Below are positions 44,155 through 53,567 of a DNA stretch of 64,000 nt, piece after piece (position 1 is the stretch's first letter; each line of letters opens with the position of its first letter). The notes under the pieces are model-generated. The model was given only the letters and a program-made list of their open reading frames with translations, made no database searches and was not told the origin of the DNA. Position numbers and translations under genes: made by a program. The DNA comes from Ignavibacteriota bacterium (GTDB taxonomy: Bacteria; Bacteroidota; Ignavibacteria; Ignavibacteriales; Melioribacteraceae). The stretch is taken from assembly GCA_016708125.1 (NCBI GenBank), contig JADJGF010000001.1, positions 3,184,001 through 3,248,000 on the forward strand. The letters run 5' to 3'.

Positions 44155-45431
44155 TGAAAATACTTATAATAGGTTCCGGTGGTAGAGAACATGCGATTGG
44201 AATTAAAATTTTTGAACAAAACAAAAATGCAAAAATTTACTTTGCTCCCGGAAATGGAGGCACTTGGCAAATTGGTGAAAATGTAAATTTGGATTTGCTA
44301 GATCATCAAACTGTAATAAATTTTTGTTCACAAAAAGAAATTGAATTGGTAATTGTCGGACCCGAACAACCTTTGGTAGATGGAATAGCAGATGATCTAA
44401 GAAATGAAGGAATTAACGTTTTTGGCCCAAGTAAAAATGCAGCAAGAATTGAAGGTGATAAATCATTCGCAAAAAGTTTAATGAATAAATATAATGTCCC
44501 GACTGCGATTCATAAAACATTTAATAGTTCAGAAATTGAAAATGCAGTAAAATATTTGAGAGAAGGAAAATTTCCAATTGTTATTAAAGCTTCAGGTTTA
44601 GCGGCTGGGAAAGGTGTAATAATTGCAAATAATTTTTCAGAAGCCGAAACAGCTATTTATGACATTATGAAAAATTCTATATTTGGAGAAGCTGGAGAAA
44701 AAGTAGTTATTGAAGAATTTTTAGAAGGTGAAGAACTTTCCGTTTTTGTTGTTACTGATGGAAAGAATTTTATTATACTTCCGCCAGCACAAGACCATAA
44801 AAGAATTGGCGAAGGTGATACCGGGAAAAATACCGGCGGAATGGGAGCATATTCTCCAATTTCATTTGTTGATGATATTTTAATTGAAGAAATAAAATCT
44901 AAAGTAATTATTCCAACTTTAAATGGCTTAGAAAATTGTAATTCACAATTTAACGGATGTCTTTATTGCGGATTAATAAATACAAGTGATGGAATAAAAG
45001 TAATAGAATTTAATTGCAGATTCGGTGATCCGGAAACTCAAGCAGTTTTGCAACTTATCGATGGTGACTTTTTATCATTATTAAATTCTGCAGCAAAAGG
45101 AAAAATTATTAAAGAATCTGTAAAATATAACGGAGGAAGTGCAATTTGTGTTGTTGTTGCTTCTGGTGGATATCCGGATAATTATGAAAAAGGATTTGAA
45201 ATTTTTGGGTTAAAAGAAAAATTTGATGATAATATTAAGATTATTCATGCCGGAACAAAACTACAAAATGGTAAAATGTTAACATCCGGTGGGAGAGTAT
45301 TAAATATTGTTTCCTCAATTAAGCAAAATGATTTAAAATATTGTATAACAAAAGCTTATGAAGTATTAGATAAAGTTAAATTTGATAAAATGTACTTTAG
45401 AAAAGACATTGGGTTTAAAGCAATAAATTGA
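44154..45431 (+). CDS. purD: Phosphoribosylamine-glycine ligase
   Basis: A 425-residue ATP-grasp ligase. IGSGGREHAIG is the N-terminal signature, VIVGPEQPLVDGIAD and FPIVIKASGLAAGKGVI bind PRA and ATP, DHKRIGEGDTGKNTGGMGAYSP is the B-loop region, and EFNCRFGDPETQA gives metal ligands. It joins glycine to phosphoribosylamine in purine synthesis. Together with purC and guaB this makes the region a loose purine-synthesis run. About 200 bases downstream lies the RAYT gene in the opposite direction, with palindromes in between. Confidence 0.96.
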   Translation: MKILIIGSGGREHAIGIKIFEQNKNAKIYFAPGNGGTWQIGENVNLDLLDHQTVINFCSQKEIELVIVGPEQPLVDGIADDLRNEGINVFGPSKNAARIEGDKSFAKSLMNKYNVPTAIHKTFNSSEIENAVKYLREGKFPIVIKASGLAAGKGVIIANNFSEAETAIYDIMKNSIFGEAGEKVVIEEFLEGEELSVFVVTDGKNFIILPPAQDHKRIGEGDTGKNTGGMGAYSPISFVDDILIEEIKSKVIIPTLNGLENCNSQFNGCLYCGLINTSDGIKVIEFNCRFGDPETQAVLQLIDGDFLSLLNSAAKGKIIKESVKYNGGSAICVVVASGGYPDNYEKGFEIFGLKEKFDDNIKIIHAGTKLQNGKMLTSGGRVLNIVSSIKQNDLKYCITKAYEVLDKVKFDKMYFRKDIGFKAIN

Positions 45432-45560
45432 AAAACAATAGTTAGATTATTCGCAAATAGAAAATACAATCCCAACATTTAAAGTGTAAATTTTCACATC
45501 AGTATTTTTATAATTCGAATAAAATTAAATAACAAATTTGGAATTAAAACATATTTTTCA

Positions 45561-45622
45561 CTCAGATTGGCAAGCAATCTGAGTTACATTTTTTTTGTAT
45601 CACAGTTTCCTTGGAAACTGTG
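45561..45622. repeat. Two palindromes 3' of the RAYT gene
   Basis: At 45561-45583: CTCAGATTG-GCAAG-CAATCTGAG. At 45601-45622: CACAGTTTCC-TT-GGAAACTGTG, fifteen bases past the RAYT stop. The first belongs to the family also found around the two T9SS genes. The second has a different core, like the palindrome upstream of the RAYT start. Confidence 0.8.
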
Positions 45623-45636
45623 AATATATTAACATG

Positions 45637-46233
45637 TTATAATTTTTCAGCTAAAAAATTGTATTCGAAATCTCTCCAATCCTCAACAATTCCGGCTTTT
45701 ACCGGATTCATCAAAACATATTCTATTAATTTCTCAAGTTCATCTGGATTACGGACAATATGATCATAACTTTCCGATTGCCAAAAACTTCCCGTTTTGT
45801 TAAGAATACAATTCATTCTAAACGCAGCAATTCTTTTTAAAGTCTGCATTATTTTCCCAACATTTCTTGCATTTTCAAGCAAATGAAAAATAAGATGTAC
45901 ATGATTCGGCATAATTGAATAACAAATTAGTTTAAATTCTTTCTTATCAAATTTATGAATCTCAAATTTCACAACATTTGCTAAATCAAAATTATTTAAG
46001 TAATAACCAAGTTCATATTTGTGAATCAGATTATCATATTCAAAGAAGTATTCATTATTGATTTCATAAATATTATTTGCTGCAGCGTTTAATTTTACTT
46101 CATTAAATTTGGTATTCAGCTGCAATAAAACATCTAAAGGAATTGAATTTTTGACTCTGAAAGTAACAAAGTATGTCGAATTTGGACGATAAAAGTGAGG
46201 AAGGTTTCTTCTATGAAATGTTAAAGAATTCAT
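45637..46233 (-). CDS. REP-associated tyrosine transposase (RAYT, IS200-like Y1)
   Basis: A 198-residue HUH single-strand transposase. The HUH motif is MPNHVHLIF (H111, H113), with catalytic Tyr156 in ESYDHIVRN, and FWQSESYDH and YVLMNPVKAGIVEDW match the RAYT signature. Members process hairpins of REP elements and stay as single domesticated copies rather than as transposons. It is flanked on both sides by palindromes (45601-45622; 46268-46289) and by a wider family of CAGATTG hairpins. The protein starts at the ATG 46233; no second reading frame accompanies it. Confidence 0.92.
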   Translation of the reverse strand: MNSLTFHRRNLPHFYRPNSTYFVTFRVKNSIPLDVLLQLNTKFNEVKLNAAANNIYEINNEYFFEYDNLIHKYELGYYLNNFDLANVVKFEIHKFDKKEFKLICYSIMPNHVHLIFHLLENARNVGKIMQTLKRIAAFRMNCILNKTGSFWQSESYDHIVRNPDELEKLIEYVLMNPVKAGIVEDWRDFEYNFLAEKL

Positions 46234-46267
46234 AAATAGAAATTTAAATAATTATTTATAAAAGTAA

Positions 46268-46489
46268 CACATTTTGCTCGCAAAATGTGCAAATCAGCGA
46301 TTTTGCAAAGAAAGACAAGAATTCGTAAAATGAAATTTTAATTTTTATAAAATTATGGTTATCCTCAGATTGCAAACAATCTGAGTTACATTTGTTGTAA
46401 GATTGACAAGCAATCTGAGTTACAAAAGTTTAAATGTAGCACAAATTGTTCAAAATCTTTAAATGTAAAACAGATTGTTTACAATCTGT
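46268..46489. repeat. Palindromes 5' of the RAYT gene and upstream of the first T9SS gene
   Basis: Four hairpins: 46268-46289 (CACATTTTG-CTCG-CAAAATGTG), 46364-46385 (CTCAGATTG-CAAA-CAATCTGAG), 46400-46416 (AGATTG-ACAAG-CAATCT) and 46470-46489 (ACAGATTG-TTTA-CAATCTGT). GAGTTACA trails the second and third. No gene lies in 46234-46642; the rest is the promoter of the T9SS gene. Confidence 0.8.
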
Positions 46490-46530
46490 AAGAACTAAAA
46501 AAAAAAATCTGTATTTCTTTTTTTTTGTAA

Positions 46531-46864
46531 AAACAACCACTTTTGGACTATAAATCACTATAAATAATCACCAATCTATTTGATTTAAATCATTAAATAC
46601 TTTTACTATTTTAGTGATATTGATCCTTAAAAGTAGGATTCTATGAAAACTTACATTTCCATATTTTCTGCGTTCTTGCTAATCTTCACAACTTTATATT
46701 CTCAAGGACTCAATGGTCCAACTTCTTGGGAAACAATTGGAAATACTTTTTCTCAACCTAATGTTCATTTACAATTGGGAAGAAATTTTTATGATTGGTA
46801 TGGAAGTGGAGATGTTAATAATGATGAAGTTATTGATAATAATGATTTAATTGCAATTAATAAT
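46531..46864. repeat. Duplicated segment, copy 1 (promoter plus 5' coding of T9SS gene A)
   Basis: 46531-46653 is identical to 57431-57553 (123 bp, non-coding promoter plus the first eleven coding bases). 46708-46864 is identical to 57608-57764 (157 bp of mature coding sequence). Only the signal-peptide stretch between them differs. The offset is exactly 10,900 bases across both blocks. A third, highly similar but not identical, block covers about 47511-48432 versus 58435-59353. Confidence 0.93.
46580..46593. promoter_or_regulatory. CRP/FNR-type palindrome at the T9SS gene A promoter
   Basis: TTGATTTAAATCAT matches nine of ten fixed bases of the TTGAT-N4-ATCAA site. It overlaps a possible -35 (TTGATT) placed 18 bases before TACTAT (46604-46609). 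It is 50 bp upstream of the start codon and identical in the duplicate at 57480. Confidence 0.4.
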
Positions 46865-48871
46865 GGTGTTAAAAATGATAGAAGTGATGTTGATGGAGAT
46901 GGAATTTCTTCTGCAAGTAATGATAAATTAGTTTTACAAAATTATCTTAATAAAAATATTGATTATTTACCCAGTCATTGGAATTATTTAAATAAGGAAG
47001 AAAAAACTTCTTGGTTAGAGAAAATTATTAAGATAAATGATGCAATTAATTATGGTGGTACTGGATGGTTTTGTAGAAATTATATAAATCAAATGGAAAT
47101 TGATTTTTATGGAATTTCAAATATTGAGGGGTATATTGAGTATAAAAAAGATTTAGGGGAGGTTGAATATAATAAAGAGGATAATGCTAAATTTAATATT
47201 CCTTTACAATATTTTTCAACTAAAAGTACTTCAGGTGTTGATCATGCTATTTCTGGAACTCTTGTTGGAAATAATCCTTTAGATTTTAATGATTGGTATT
47301 TTGTTGGATATGAAAATGATAATAGAGTATTTCCTGGAGATTATGCCTTAGATGAAGATGGTTTTGCATATATGGGCAAAAGCGCTTATATCGAAGATGA
47401 CATTTTTCATAATAGATTTTTTACTTTTATTAATAACTTTCTTAGTTTTAATTTAACAGATGGTGAAGCTATTATGGATTATTACGATGTTAATGGATTA
47501 CTTCTTACAGACCCAAGTAATTTTACAATTGATGTACTTGACCCTATTGATAAAACATTAAATTATCAAGTTAATTTAAATACAACCTCAAATGTTACAG
47601 GTTATCCTGAGGTAAATGTTTCAAATGGATTTGAAGCAATTTTAACTTATTCAGATGGTTCTAATGTTCCTACAAATGCAACATATCCAAATATTGAATA
47701 TTATTTTGATAGAACTTGGACTGGTGAAGCCACTTCATCAAGTTTAGTTACAAAAAGAGACTCAGAAGTACAAAGAATTTATGTAAAAGACAATGAATCA
47801 CCAACCGGAAATATTCCAGTTGATATAAATTTAATAAATGAGCAAGTTGTTTCAAATGGAGGATTATCAGCTTCATTAACTGGTGAAATTATAAATGTAA
47901 AAGATAATTCTAATCTTCCGGTAAATGTAAATGTTGATTATCAGTTAAAAAGTGAAACAGATGAAGAAAGAATCTATAATTCAATATTTACTTTAACAGA
48001 TGTTTTCGGTAATGTAAAAACATATTCTACACAAAAAATTACAGTTCTTTATTCTCAAATAAGTATTCAGAGTTTAACAGATTTACTAGTAAATGCAGAA
48101 AAGAATCAAGATTTAAGTCCGCAAGGTTTAAAAGAAAAAGGATATAATTCAGAACCAAAAGTCACAATCAGTAATTCCACATCAGATTATACTTTAACAT
48201 ATTTTGATAAAGATACAATTTATCATTCTTCATTATTTCCTTGGGCAGAAAGAGAATTTACAAGAATATTTATTGCACAATTAAATTCAGATGGAATTGC
48301 TGATACAATGCAACACAAAATAATTGTAAAGGATTTGGAGAATCCGTTTGTAGAAAATTTAGAAGCAATAACAATTACGGATAAAGATTCTCTACATCCA
48401 AGTGTTACCGGATATCCAAAAATAACTGATAATGTAGCTGTTCAAGATACAATAATTACATATAATCTAGTTTCTGAAAATTCCACTGAAAGAAATTATA
48501 ATGCAGTAGCAACAGTAACAGATGTATTTGGTAATGTTACAACATATACTTATCAAATAGTTACAGTTACAATAGTTACCGATGTTGCAGAAAATAATAA
48601 TTTACCAACAGAATATAAACTTTCACAGAATTACCCAAATCCGTTTAATCCAACAACAACAATAAATTACTCAATTAAAAATTCAAATCATGTAAAACTT
48701 GTAATATTTGATATATTAGGAAATGAAATTATTAGGTTAGTTGATAAATATCAAAAAAGTGGAAATTACAATATTGAAGTTGATGCTTCTAAATTATGTG
48801 CTGGAGTTTATTTCTATAAGTTAATTTGCGGAAATTTTATCGTTACTAAAAAAATGGTGGTTCTAAAATAA
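46643..48871 (+). CDS. T9SS cargo protein A: dockerin-like segment, Cys-His-Asp domain, repeated beta domains
   Basis: A 742-residue exported protein. A signal peptide (ISIFSAFLLIFTTLYS) precedes a dockerin-like pair of calcium loops: DVNNDEVIDNNDLIAI (from D57) and DVDGDGISSASND (from D82). Residues of about 135-290 form a domain with CRNY (C144), DHA (H201) and NDWYFVG (D217), the order of a transglutaminase/papain-type triad. Beta-sandwich repeats follow (about 295-650; two copies of an F-T-L-T-D-V-F-G-N-V segment). The end is a T9SS type A sorting domain with NYPNPFNPTT and a final KKMVVLK. The protein is expected at the cell surface or released. The function of the triad domain is predicted, not proven. 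Ribosome site AGGATT precedes the ATG. Confidence 0.82.
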   Translation: MKTYISIFSAFLLIFTTLYSQGLNGPTSWETIGNTFSQPNVHLQLGRNFYDWYGSGDVNNDEVIDNNDLIAINNGVKNDRSDVDGDGISSASNDKLVLQNYLNKNIDYLPSHWNYLNKEEKTSWLEKIIKINDAINYGGTGWFCRNYINQMEIDFYGISNIEGYIEYKKDLGEVEYNKEDNAKFNIPLQYFSTKSTSGVDHAISGTLVGNNPLDFNDWYFVGYENDNRVFPGDYALDEDGFAYMGKSAYIEDDIFHNRFFTFINNFLSFNLTDGEAIMDYYDVNGLLLTDPSNFTIDVLDPIDKTLNYQVNLNTTSNVTGYPEVNVSNGFEAILTYSDGSNVPTNATYPNIEYYFDRTWTGEATSSSLVTKRDSEVQRIYVKDNESPTGNIPVDINLINEQVVSNGGLSASLTGEIINVKDNSNLPVNVNVDYQLKSETDEERIYNSIFTLTDVFGNVKTYSTQKITVLYSQISIQSLTDLLVNAEKNQDLSPQGLKEKGYNSEPKVTISNSTSDYTLTYFDKDTIYHSSLFPWAEREFTRIFIAQLNSDGIADTMQHKIIVKDLENPFVENLEAITITDKDSLHPSVTGYPKITDNVAVQDTIITYNLVSENSTERNYNAVATVTDVFGNVTTYTYQIVTVTIVTDVAENNNLPTEYKLSQNYPNPFNPTTTINYSIKNSNHVKLVIFDILGNEIIRLVDKYQKSGNYNIEVDASKLCAGVYFYKLICGNFIVTKKMVVLK

Positions 48872-48913
48872 TTTAGTACATAGTGTGTTAAAATCTGCAT
48901 TTATGTTTTCAAT

Positions 48914-48973
48914 CTCAGATTGGCAAGCAATCTGAGTTACATTTACATTTGTTGTAAGATTGACAAGCAATCT
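48914..48973. repeat. Two CAGATTG-type hairpins after T9SS gene A
   Basis: 48914-48936 (CTCAGATTG-GCAAG-CAATCTGAG) and 48957-48973 (AGATTG-ACAAG-CAATCT), each followed by GAGTTACA or TGAGTTACA. They repeat the pair found upstream of the same gene at 46364-46416, so the gene is bracketed by the same elements. No further gene is in the 180-bp gap to the HIT gene. Confidence 0.8.
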
Positions 48974-49053
48974 GAGTTACAAATTTAGTAACATATTACT
49001 CCGGATAGTGAAGTGATTTTCTTTCATCATCTAAATTGCAATAAATCAAAAAT

Positions 49054-49398
49054 CTATCCCGGAGGCCAATTCATTTTTCTTCCGCCTAATAAATGCAGAT
49101 GTAAATGGTAAACTTCTTGACCACCGTTATTTCCGCAATTAAAAACTAATCTAAAACCATCTTCTGCAATTCCTTCATTTTTTGCAATAATATTTGCGGC
49201 ATCAATCATTTCTCCTAAAAGAGAAGCATGCTCCATACTTTTAATATCTGTAACTTTTAGGATTTCGATTTTTGGAATAATTAAAATATGCACCGGAGCT
49301 TGCGGATTTATGTCTCTAAATGCTAATACATTTTCTGTTTCGTAAACAATATTTGCTGGAATTTCTCTATTTATTATTTTTGTGAAAATTGTGTTCAT
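49054..49398 (-). CDS. HIT family protein
   Basis: A 114-residue histidine-triad hydrolase. The signature HLHLHLL holds H98, H100 and H102, and INPQAPVHILIIPK is the nucleotide pocket. The closing WPPG is the usual end of Hint-type members. Hint proteins hydrolyse purine nucleoside phosphoramidates in the cytoplasm. It starts fifteen bases after the stop of the NtrC-type regulator gene on the same strand, so the two are probably cotranscribed. Confidence 0.95.
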   Translation of the reverse strand: MNTIFTKIINREIPANIVYETENVLAFRDINPQAPVHILIIPKIEILKVTDIKSMEHASLLGEMIDAANIIAKNEGIAEDGFRLVFNCGNNGGQEVYHLHLHLLGGRKMNWPPG

Positions 49399-49413
49399 TA
49401 CTTGCTCCAGAAT

Positions 49414-50766
49414 TTAATCTTTATTAATTCCGTACTTTTTCATTTTATTGTAAAGATGACTTCGCTGAATATCCAAAATTTCTGCGGTTTTACTAATATT
49501 CCAATTATTTATTTCCAACTGTTTTTGTATAAAAACTTTTTCTGCTTTTTCCTTAAACTCTTGAAACGAATTTGAAATATCAATTATATCATCAGTTTTT
49601 GTTTCAACATTTGGAAGTAACGAAATCACATCTTGTTTGGTAATTGAGTTTGATGAAATCATAATAATTATTCGTTCAATAATATTTCTTAATTCACGAA
49701 CATTTCCGGACCATTCATAATTTTTTAAAACCTCAATTGCGTCTTCTGTAAAATTCTTATTTGGAAATTTATTTTGTTTGCAAATTTTTTGGGAAAAGTG
49801 ATTTATCAAAAGTGGAATATCTTCCTTTCGTTCACGTAATGCGGGAACTTTTATTGGAATTACATTTAAACGGTGATATAAATCTTCTCTAAAGTTTCCG
49901 TCTTTAATTTCATTTTTCAAATCTTTATTTGTTGCGGAAATTATTCTTACATCAACATTTATTTTATTATTTCCGCCGACTCTTTCAATTACGCCTTCTT
50001 CAATTGCACGCAAAACTTTTGCTTGTGCTTGCAAGCTCATATCGCCAATTTCATCGAGAAAAAGTGTTCCACCGTCAGCTAACTCAAATTTCCCAATTCT
50101 TTTTTGAGCAGCTCCGGTAAAAGAACCTTTTTCGTGTCCAAATAATTCAGACTCAATAAGTTCATTGGGAATTGCCGCGCAGTTTACTTCTACTAATTCT
50201 TTATTTCCTCTTTCACTTTTATTATGAATTGCTTTCGCAACCAATTCTTTTCCGGTTCCGTTTTCTCCGGTAATTAAAACTCTCGATTCAGTTTTCGCAA
50301 CTCTATCGATTAAGGAAATTACAGATTTTATTTGAGAACTTTCGCCTACAATAATTTCTTCTTGCGTTAAATTTTCTCGTAATTTTTTATTCTCTTTTAG
50401 CAGATTTGTTTTTCCAACCGCATTTCTAATGCTGATTAAAAGTTTGTCTCGCTCAATCGGTTTTTCAATAAAATCAAAAGCACCGAGTTTTGTAGCTTTT
50501 ATTGCATTTTCTAAATTGCTGTGAGCAGAAATCATAATTATACTGATTTCAATTTCATTTTCTTTAATCCAATTTAAAACTTCAAATCCGGTAATTTCCG
50601 GCATTTGTATATCCAACAACAATGCATCATAATTATTGTATTCCAATTTTTTTAATCCGGCTTTCGCATCAGTCGTTGAATCAACGGAATAATTTTCATA
50701 TTCCAAAATCATGCTTATGCTTTCGCAGATTTGTTTTTCATCGTCAATAATCAAAATTGATTTCAT
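49414..50766 (-). CDS. Sigma-54-dependent response regulator (NtrC family)
   Basis: A 450-residue three-domain regulator. The receiver (residues 1-120) has D8/D9 and phospho-acceptor D52 in LLLDIQMPE. The AAA+ domain has GENGTGKELVA (Walker A), ELFGHEKGSFTGA (sigma-54 contact loop; Ser replaces the Ala of GAFTGA) and GGTLFLDEIGDM (Walker B). The C-terminal Fis-type helix-turn-helix is NISKTAEILDIQRSHLYNKM. It activates sigma-54 promoters when phosphorylated. The partner kinase is not adjacent; the kinases at 30032 and 53568 are candidates. Confidence 0.95.
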   Translation of the reverse strand: MKSILIIDDEKQICESISMILEYENYSVDSTTDAKAGLKKLEYNNYDALLLDIQMPEITGFEVLNWIKENEIEISIIMISAHSNLENAIKATKLGAFDFIEKPIERDKLLISIRNAVGKTNLLKENKKLRENLTQEEIIVGESSQIKSVISLIDRVAKTESRVLITGENGTGKELVAKAIHNKSERGNKELVEVNCAAIPNELIESELFGHEKGSFTGAAQKRIGKFELADGGTLFLDEIGDMSLQAQAKVLRAIEEGVIERVGGNNKINVDVRIISATNKDLKNEIKDGNFREDLYHRLNVIPIKVPALRERKEDIPLLINHFSQKICKQNKFPNKNFTEDAIEVLKNYEWSGNVRELRNIIERIIIMISSNSITKQDVISLLPNVETKTDDIIDISNSFQEFKEKAEKVFIQKQLEINNWNISKTAEILDIQRSHLYNKMKKYGINKD

Positions 50767-50794
50767 GTAAAAAGAAAGTTTATTTATAATATGC

Positions 50795-51460
50795 TTAATT
50801 ATAAGAAAAGTAGAATAAAGAATACAACTTAAAAAAATCAGATGGAACTAAATCCTTATTATTATGTAATGAATATCCGAAAAATTCTCCAAGGTAATTT
50901 GTCTGCAAATCTCTAAAATCAATTCCGCCGCTAACTTTAAATGTTGATTCAAATATTTCTACAAACATTCCAAAGAATTTTGATAGATTGAAAAAAGTTG
51001 TATTGAACTTTAAAAATGCATTTCCAAAAAAGTGTGCAACCTTATCTTTATCTTGATTTCCATTTAAATTTGAATCAAAATAAATTATTCCCGGAAGATT
51101 ATTTTTTTTTATTTCAAACAATTTTTCATTTACAGAGGGAAGTTTCAAATCCAATTTTAAATTTATTATTGGAATTGTAACCGGCATTTTATTAAAAGGT
51201 AAAGTTGCAAAAGTTAAAGCCAGCAATGCTTCAGAAATATCTCCATCATAAAAATTTACAGCTTTTATAAAAAGTGAATCAACTAAGTAATAATCTTTTT
51301 CATTTTTCAATTCAAATTCTTGGGAAGCAATATATTTTGATAAATAAATTACGCCATCTTCAAAAGATTTTGATTGACCCAAATTTATTTTTGATGCAAA
51401 AACAAATAATATGAAAAAGATTGAAATATTGTAAAACGATATATTTAATTTTCTTAACAA
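50795..51460 (-). CDS. Exported hypothetical protein
   Basis: A 221-residue protein with a signal peptide (ISIFFILFVFASKINLGQ). Late motifs DKVAHFFGNAFLKF and GGIDFRDLQTNYLGEFFG recall the D-K-x-x-H-F and N-x-x-G patterns of DUF2279/YfiM-type envelope proteins, a weak resemblance only. It reads with the regulator gene 28 bases downstream. Function is unknown. Confidence 0.55.
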   Translation of the reverse strand: MLRKLNISFYNISIFFILFVFASKINLGQSKSFEDGVIYLSKYIASQEFELKNEKDYYLVDSLFIKAVNFYDGDISEALLALTFATLPFNKMPVTIPIINLKLDLKLPSVNEKLFEIKKNNLPGIIYFDSNLNGNQDKDKVAHFFGNAFLKFNTTFFNLSKFFGMFVEIFESTFKVSGGIDFRDLQTNYLGEFFGYSLHNNKDLVPSDFFKLYSLFYFSYN

Positions 51461-51524
51461 AGTATTAATTTAGATTCTTATATTTATTGACAAATTCACA
51501 AAACTTAAAATATCGAAAAAAAAT

Positions 51525-52247
51525 ATGAGTCAAAACTTTGATTATATAAATCACTATAAAATTGATGCAAAAGAATTTGATTATTTTGAAGAAAGAACCG
51601 GCGCAACTGAACATGATGAACGAAGAGTTCATGAATATATACTTAGTAAAATTCCTAATAATATTCAGAACGTTTTGGATGTTGGCTGCGGTTCGGCTTG
51701 GGTTGCAGAAAATTATTTTAACAAAAATGTAAATGTTGTTTCTTTGGATTTAAGTTTAGAAAATGTAAGTAAAGCAAAAAATAATTTTCCTTCACAAAAA
51801 CATTCACAGATAATTGCTGATTCGTTTCATCTTCCGTTTATGGAAAATAGTTTTAATATAGTTATTGCATCTGAAATTATTGAACATGTTCTCAATCCGG
51901 TAGAATTTGTAAATGAACTTTTTAGAGTTGTAAAACAAAACGGGAAATTAATTATTACAACTCCATATAAAGAAAAACTAAGATATTATTTGTGTATTCA
52001 TTGCAATAAAAAAACTCCGGTTCACGCTCACATTCATTCATTTGATGAAAAAAAATTAACTCAACTTTGTAATTCTAAAAAGCTAAAACACACAACTTGG
52101 TTTACGTTTGGAAATAAATTATTAATTTTTCTTAGAACTTATGTTATTCTAAAATACCTACCTTTTTCACTCTGGAAATTTGTCGATCAAATATTTAATA
52201 AAATTAAAAATTTGCCGGCACATATAATTGTAGAATTTTATAACTAA
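51525..52247 (+). CDS. Class I SAM-dependent methyltransferase
   Basis: A 240-residue methyltransferase of the Methyltransf_11 kind. Motif I is VLDVGCGSAWVAENYF, the acidic motif II is VVSLDLSLENV, and FNIVIASEIIEHVLNPVEFV is motif post II/III. A C-terminal stretch (about 185-215) is hydrophobic and may contact the membrane. CIHCNKKTPVHAHIHSF could bind metal. Substrate unknown; quinone or cell-surface small molecules are possible. It faces away from the 50795 gene with a 64-base gap. Confidence 0.83.
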   Translation: MSQNFDYINHYKIDAKEFDYFEERTGATEHDERRVHEYILSKIPNNIQNVLDVGCGSAWVAENYFNKNVNVVSLDLSLENVSKAKNNFPSQKHSQIIADSFHLPFMENSFNIVIASEIIEHVLNPVEFVNELFRVVKQNGKLIITTPYKEKLRYYLCIHCNKKTPVHAHIHSFDEKKLTQLCNSKKLKHTTWFTFGNKLLIFLRTYVILKYLPFSLWKFVDQIFNKIKNLPAHIIVEFYN

Positions 52248-52323
52248 TTGAATTTATTATTTGTTGAATTATCTGTATTAATACATTATTTTGTAAATAC
52301 TTGCAAAGAATGTAAGAAAGCAT

Positions 52324-53469
52324 ATGGATTTTAATTTAAGCGAAGAACAAAATTTAATAAGAAAATCTGTTCGTGAATTTGCCGAACAAGAAATTCAGCC
52401 AGTTGCAAAAGAATTGGATGAAAACGAAAAATTTTCCATAAAACTTACCGAGCGAATGGGTGAGCTTGGTTTATTTGGAATGTACCTTCCGGAAAAATAT
52501 GGCGGAAGCGGAATGGATACGTTATCGTACATAATTGCCGTAGAAGAATTGGCTCGAATTGATGGCTCACAAGCTGCAACTTTGGCGGCTCATAATTCAT
52601 TGGGAATTGGACCAATATTTTATTATGGATCAGAAAAGCAAAAAGAAAATTATCTTCCAAAATTATGCACCGGAAAAGCACTTTGGTCATTTGGTTTAAC
52701 TGAACCGGATGCGGGTTCTGATTCAAGAGGAACAAAAACCACAGCAAAGTTAGTTAGTGGAAATTGGATAATAAATGGTTCGAAAATATTTATTACAAAT
52801 GGTTCAACTGAAATAACAATTGGCTCAACAGTTCAAGCAATAACCGGCGAAATTGAAGATAGAAAAATATTTTCAACAATAATTATTGAAAACGGAACGA
52901 AAGGATTTTCCTCATTCCCAATGAAAGGTAAAATGATGTGGAGAGCTTCCAATACATCTGAATTATTTTTTGAGGACTGCAACGTTCCGGAAGAAAATTT
53001 ATTAGGTGCAGTTGGTGAAGGATCGCATATAATGTTAAGCACTTTAGATAACGGTAGATTATCAATTGCAGCAATGGGATTAGGCTTAGCGCAAGGCGCT
53101 TATGAAATGGCTTTAAAATATTCTAATGAGAGAAAACAGTTCGGCAGAACAATTTCTAAATTTCAGATAATTGCTTTCAAACTTGCCGATATGGCGTTAA
53201 AAATTGAACTTGGAAGAAATTTATTATATAAAGCATGCTGGCTAAAAGATTCAAAGAAATCATTTGCAAAAGAAGCTGCAATGGCAAAATTATATTGTTC
53301 GGAAATTGCAAAAGAAGTTGCCGATGAAGCAGTTCAAATCCATGGCGGATATGGATTAATGAAAGAATATGATATTGAAAGATTTTATCGTGATCAGCGA
53401 TTGCTTCAAATTGGTGAAGGAACTTCGGAAATTCAGAGATTAATAATTTCAAGATATATTGGTTGTTGA
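52324..53469 (+). CDS. Short-chain acyl-CoA dehydrogenase
   Basis: A 381-residue flavoenzyme. LPEKYGGSGMD, FGLTEPDAGSDSRGTKT and KIFITNGS bind FAD, and the C-terminal IHGGYGLMKEYDIERFYRD and LLQIGEGTSEIQR give the signature with the catalytic Glu at the E of GTSEI region. This pattern fits butyryl-CoA dehydrogenases and related short-chain enzymes. It differs from the glutaryl-type enzyme at 39757. Electron acceptor is presumably an electron-transferring flavoprotein, not in the window. Confidence 0.9.
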   Translation: MDFNLSEEQNLIRKSVREFAEQEIQPVAKELDENEKFSIKLTERMGELGLFGMYLPEKYGGSGMDTLSYIIAVEELARIDGSQAATLAAHNSLGIGPIFYYGSEKQKENYLPKLCTGKALWSFGLTEPDAGSDSRGTKTTAKLVSGNWIINGSKIFITNGSTEITIGSTVQAITGEIEDRKIFSTIIIENGTKGFSSFPMKGKMMWRASNTSELFFEDCNVPEENLLGAVGEGSHIMLSTLDNGRLSIAAMGLGLAQGAYEMALKYSNERKQFGRTISKFQIIAFKLADMALKIELGRNLLYKACWLKDSKKSFAKEAAMAKLYCSEIAKEVADEAVQIHGGYGLMKEYDIERFYRDQRLLQIGEGTSEIQRLIISRYIGC

Positions 53470-53567
53470 TTTCTAATTTTATATTTAGTTTATATTCGTA
53501 TAATAATTTTTTGAAATTTAAAATTATCTTTTCAAAATCGGGTCAATAAAAAACTTCAGGCACATTT

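Noticed and set aside
46364..46489. Possible CRISPR array because of repeated CAGATTG words
   Set aside because: The words are self-complementary hairpins with irregular spacing and no unique spacers of constant length; no cas gene is nearby.
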